Shown: positions 6,136 to 8,528 of the stretch, piece by piece
Numbering within the stretch: position 1 is the first letter of the stretch
How the letters are laid out: each line of letters opens with the position of its first letter
Source: Promethearchaeota archaeon
GTDB lineage: Archaea > Asgardarchaeota > Lokiarchaeia > Sigynarchaeales > SOKP01
DNA: 8,528 nt
Direction: 5' to 3'
NCBI GenBank assembly: GCA_019894655.1
Contig: JAGXNZ010000144.1
Location: 1 to 8,528 of the forward strand
Translations under genes and position numbers: made by a program
Notes under the pieces: generated by a model
Databases searched by the model: none
What the model was told of the DNA's origin: nothing
The model's input: the letters and a program-made list of their open reading frames with translations, nothing else

Positions 6136-6146
6136 TCTTTTTTCTT
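6136..6146 (+). terminator. T-run directly after the cis-prenyltransferase stop codon
   Basis: TCTTTTTTCTT follows the TAA at 6133-6135 without a gap. Archaeal RNA polymerase commonly terminates in such U-rich tracts. There is no stem upstream of it. Confidence 0.4.
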
Positions 6147-6161
6147 AAGTAAATATTTAAA

Positions 6162-6182
6162 ATCAATAAGTTTTATATTGAT
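6162..6182. repeat. 7-bp inverted repeat overlapping a TATA-like element
   Basis: ATCAATA, a 7-base loop, then TATTGAT: perfectly complementary arms. The segment GTTTTATATT at 6170-6179 inside it looks like an archaeal TATA box about 120 bases before the ATG at 6295, so the symmetry could be an operator over a promoter. It could also simply be the end of the prenyltransferase transcript. Confidence 0.35.
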
Positions 6183-6193
6183 GATATTAAGAT

Positions 6194-6217
6194 AATGAAG
6201 CACTTCATCACTTCATT
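6194..6217. repeat. Tandem CACTTCAT repeat forming two alternative hairpins
   Basis: AATGAAG is followed by two direct copies of CACTTCAT (6201-6208 and 6209-6216). ATGAAG can pair with the first CTTCAT (loop of two bases) or, as AATGAAG, with the second CTTCATT (loop of ten). It sits in the leader region of the 628-residue gene, about 80 bases before its ATG. Confidence 0.45.
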
Positions 6218-6294
6218 AACATTCTAATTAAACCGTAACAAATATCAATTTTGCGCAATTTAGCATAACACTAATACCAAATATCCTTTCAATT

Positions 6295-8181
6295 ATGTCA
6301 ACTCAAGAACCTAATCACATTATTTCGATAAGCGTGAAAAAATTCCCTCAAAACATTTTACTACCTAATGTTGAAAATCTGGTTTCCTTAGAAATAGTTA
6401 ATCAATCCGACAATGAAGAACATTTTAAATTCGTTTTTGAGGGAGAGCATCTTGAAATCGATGTTGAACCAAGTGAATTTAAAGACGAGGTTAAATTTGC
6501 TCCGAGCGAAGCCAAAACGATAAATTTAATGCTAAAACCTGTCAGAGACGGTTTTGGTAAGTTAATAATCAACGCTTATTGGATGAAGCTAGTATATTAC
6601 ACCGTGAAGGTTCAACACATAAGAGAAACTATCACAACGAGCAAAATAAACTCCATTTTGAAGAATAAACAATTTCTTCAACGCACTGAAAGTGATAGGT
6701 TTAATTTCAACGATTATATTATTACGTCTAATAAAAGTGACACTAAGAAAATTGAGAAACAACTTAATGAGTTAATTAGAATTTCTTCTGAACCTCAACT
6801 TGAAGTTCCATCTCCGGATAGTGAACTGCTAAAACCTAATACTGAGGTAATTAGCGGAAAAATTGATGACAAGCTTAAAATCCTCGCAAAATCTTATGTT
6901 TTTATTGGTGAATTTGAAAAAGCTCTTGAAACTGTACTGCAGATCTCTGACGAGAAAGAAAAGAGAGAACTATACTATGCTCTAATTAGAGTAAACGCGC
7001 CTAAAAATTTGGATGGGAGCTTGCAAACTGTTAAGAATCTAAAAGATTTTAAAAAAAAACATCAGATAATTAAAAACATAGCCCACGACTATATTGATAT
7101 CAACCCCGATGAAATTCCTAAAATTATCTCACTAATTGAAGAACCAACGGTAAGGGAAAAAATACTTCTCGATATAATTTATGGTTCTCTAGAAAAAGAA
7201 GAGTCAATAGCTCTTAAGCTTGTAGAACAAGTTGAAGACGATATTATTAAAATTAAGGTTTTATTCAATATTATAAAAAAAAACCATGAAAAAAGTAAGG
7301 ACGACCTGATTCTCGTTATATTAAAACAGATCGATCAGATTATTCTAAACTCCAAGAAAATAAAATTGTCAGAACACAAGTATAACAATCCTGCTTACGA
7401 ATATTTCAAAGAAACTATTTGTATCTTGGCCGAATTAGATTGCCCTGAAATAGCGGATAAAACAATAGGAGAATTAAGTTCAGAAGAGCTTAGAGAAAAT
7501 ATAGCAAAAGATCTTTTCAACGAAATTTATGAATTAATTGATGAAAAGAAAACTAAAATAGAACCTATTGGTCAATTTTCTCAATTTTATGTATTGAATA
7601 CATTTACGACTAATATTTCAAATGAAATACAAAATTTTTCTCACATTGGGGGAAATGTAAGTAAAAATGTCCTAGAAGGCAATTTTACTTTTAATATCGC
7701 TCTAATTTCTTTATTTAGTTATAATTTTAGCATTTTCCCATTAATAGAAAGAGTTTACTCGGAGTTGGCATATAATTCCGATAAATCCTTAGCTTATTAT
7801 ATCTTTCCTTCCATAAGCGATCACGATGAAGAGGAAGTAAGGATCATTCAACACACTCTAAAAAGATTTGTTCAACCTGAAAGAATAATAAATCAGTTAA
7901 AGATTTTTAATTTAGACTTCATACCGTATTTAGGAAAACCCACAGTCATTTTATCTTCTGTTTCAGAGGAAACTAAAACCATTAAATCGAAAATTATTAA
8001 TATCCTTAAAGATGGCGTTAATGTGATAATAGATGATGATCTCTTTAAGGGAGGAAAAACGGTTGATACTATAGAAAGTATTTTTTACGGGAACAAATTT
8101 AAAATAATTAATATGGTGCTGTCCTATGAATTTATCAACGATTTCGATATATTTAAAAATTTAATTCAATCATTAACTTAA
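6295..8181 (+). CDS. Uncharacterised 628-residue protein: beta-rich N-terminus, 32-residue helical repeats, alpha/beta C-terminus
   Basis: I do not recognise this family. No signal peptide or membrane segment is evident, so it is probably cytosolic. Residues about 9-110 alternate short beta-like stretches (VSLEIVNQ, FKFVFEG, KTINLMLKP, KLIINAYW, YYTVKVQ), as in an Ig-like sandwich. Residues 111-190 are polar and probably a linker. Residues 190-340 form a helical solenoid with repeats starting at A210, S242, I274 and A306, exactly 32 apart, each with an A/SLxxVxxI-acidic first helix and a K-rich second helix. Looser copies are at about 339 and 387. Residues 545-625 alternate strands and helices (PTVILSS, GVNVIIDDD, FKIINMVLS). 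The fold suggests a scaffold or adaptor; that is inference. ATG 6295 has no Shine-Dalgarno motif; a weak TTTAGCATAA at 6260-6269 would suit a leaderless transcript. It is followed 27 bases later by the next gene on the same strand. Confidence 0.85.
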   Translation: MSTQEPNHIISISVKKFPQNILLPNVENLVSLEIVNQSDNEEHFKFVFEGEHLEIDVEPSEFKDEVKFAPSEAKTINLMLKPVRDGFGKLIINAYWMKLVYYTVKVQHIRETITTSKINSILKNKQFLQRTESDRFNFNDYIITSNKSDTKKIEKQLNELIRISSEPQLEVPSPDSELLKPNTEVISGKIDDKLKILAKSYVFIGEFEKALETVLQISDEKEKRELYYALIRVNAPKNLDGSLQTVKNLKDFKKKHQIIKNIAHDYIDINPDEIPKIISLIEEPTVREKILLDIIYGSLEKEESIALKLVEQVEDDIIKIKVLFNIIKKNHEKSKDDLILVILKQIDQIILNSKKIKLSEHKYNNPAYEYFKETICILAELDCPEIADKTIGELSSEELRENIAKDLFNEIYELIDEKKTKIEPIGQFSQFYVLNTFTTNISNEIQNFSHIGGNVSKNVLEGNFTFNIALISLFSYNFSIFPLIERVYSELAYNSDKSLAYYIFPSISDHDEEEVRIIQHTLKRFVQPERIINQLKIFNLDFIPYLGKPTVILSSVSEETKTIKSKIINILKDGVNVIIDDDLFKGGKTVDTIESIFYGNKFKIINMVLSYEFINDFDIFKNLIQSLT

Positions 8182-8208
8182 TCTAATTATAATAAATGTG
8201 AACAATTT

Positions 8209-8528
8209 ATGGCAAAAGATAAGAAGAAGAAAAAAAAGAAAGGGTCAAGTAAAGATGAGTATGGGACTTTCTCTCAAATGATGGGACAAGATTCAGATAA
8301 AAAGCTCAAATCTAAAGCGAGATCAGCTGGTGGACTTCCTTATGGTGTGAGTCTTGGCAACCCTGTAGATAGATCTACTGATAAATTATTTCTTGGAACT
8401 GACTACCGAGAAGTTTTAATACCTGAAAGATCGTGGGCAGAGATTCTTGCAGATATCGAACATTGGACGCCATTACCTTTCACACATGGCATAGAAATGG
8501 AATTAATTATCGCTGACGATGATGGGAA
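8209..8528 (+). CDS. Partial gene with lysine-rich leader, possibly glutamate-cysteine ligase (GCS2) family; runs off right edge
   Basis: Open from ATG 8209 to the window end, 106 whole codons. The N-terminus MAKDKKKKKKKGSS has a run of seven lysines, and residues up to about 45 are polar and probably disordered, which could bind nucleic acid or be a tail. From about residue 60 the sequence looks folded (LFLGTDYREVLIPERSWAEI). Residues 90-106 read PLPFTHGIEMELIIADDDG, which resembles the N-terminal GxExE.....D motif of GCS2-type carboxylate-amine ligases, ATP-dependent enzymes that join glutamate to an amine. The match is short and the catalytic core lies outside the window, so the family call is weak. 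No Shine-Dalgarno motif is seen. The gap of 27 bases to the 628-residue gene suggests an operon. Confidence 0.7.
   Translation, partial: MAKDKKKKKKKGSSKDEYGTFSQMMGQDSDKKLKSKARSAGGLPYGVSLGNPVDRSTDKLFLGTDYREVLIPERSWAEILADIEHWTPLPFTHGIEMELIIADDDG

Noticed and set aside
6175..6220. Box C/D guide RNA suggested by TTGATGAT
   Set aside because: The first base does not fit the RUGAUGA box and no CTGA box D is found at proper distance.
8038..8064. GGKT at residues 586-589 of the 628-residue protein as a Walker A motif
   Set aside because: The required GxxxxGK[ST] spacing is absent (D582 stands where the first Gly should be) and there is no matching Walker B context.

Overview
This AT-rich window reads as archaeal chromosome. 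The main reason is a set of genes for the modified archaeal mevalonate route to isoprenoids, in which mevalonate 5-phosphate is dehydrated by an aconitase-X-type enzyme and then decarboxylated by a UbiD-type enzyme. Shine-Dalgarno motifs (GGAG), TATA-like boxes and T-run ends also fit an archaeon. The HMG-CoA synthase has several signatures close to eukaryotic synthases and the HMG-CoA reductase is of the class II (bacterial) type. With the low GC, this makes an Asgard (Lokiarchaeota-like) source attractive, but that is inference and nothing here proves it.

Left part, minus strand (1-4961), read in transcription order: HMG-CoA synthase, class II HMG-CoA reductase, a UbiD-family decarboxylase (probable anhydromevalonate phosphate decarboxylase), and the start of the aconitase-X large subunit of phosphomevalonate dehydratase, which runs off the left edge. 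Together these cover acetoacetyl-CoA to mevalonate and mevalonate 5-phosphate to isopentenyl phosphate. The two kinases, the dehydratase small subunit and the prenyl-FMN synthase UbiX are not in the window. The last two genes are 12 bases apart, and the ribosome binding site of the second overlaps the stop codon of the first.

Middle (4962-5379): a divergent, very AT-rich intergenic region with TATA-like boxes, an 18-base TATA palindrome and a small perfect hairpin.

Right part, plus strand: a cis-prenyltransferase (UppS/dolichyl diphosphate synthase family) gene, an expected consumer of the cluster's isopentenyl diphosphate. It is interrupted. Between the catalytic DGN motif and the following RRW there are 30 extra bases that begin with an in-frame TAG and carry a near-palindrome, and the 5' part has no ATG. 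The rest of the enzyme is intact and in frame. This is the strangest object in the window and could be a pseudogene, a sequence error or, less likely, a recoding or splicing event. Next comes a 628-residue cytosolic protein of unknown function with a beta-rich N-terminal domain, a helical solenoid with an exact 32-residue period and an alpha/beta C-terminus. Last is the 5' end of a gene with a lysine-rich leader and a GIEMEL motif suggestive of the glutamate-cysteine ligase (GCS2) family. No tRNA, rRNA, CRISPR array or insertion sequence was seen.
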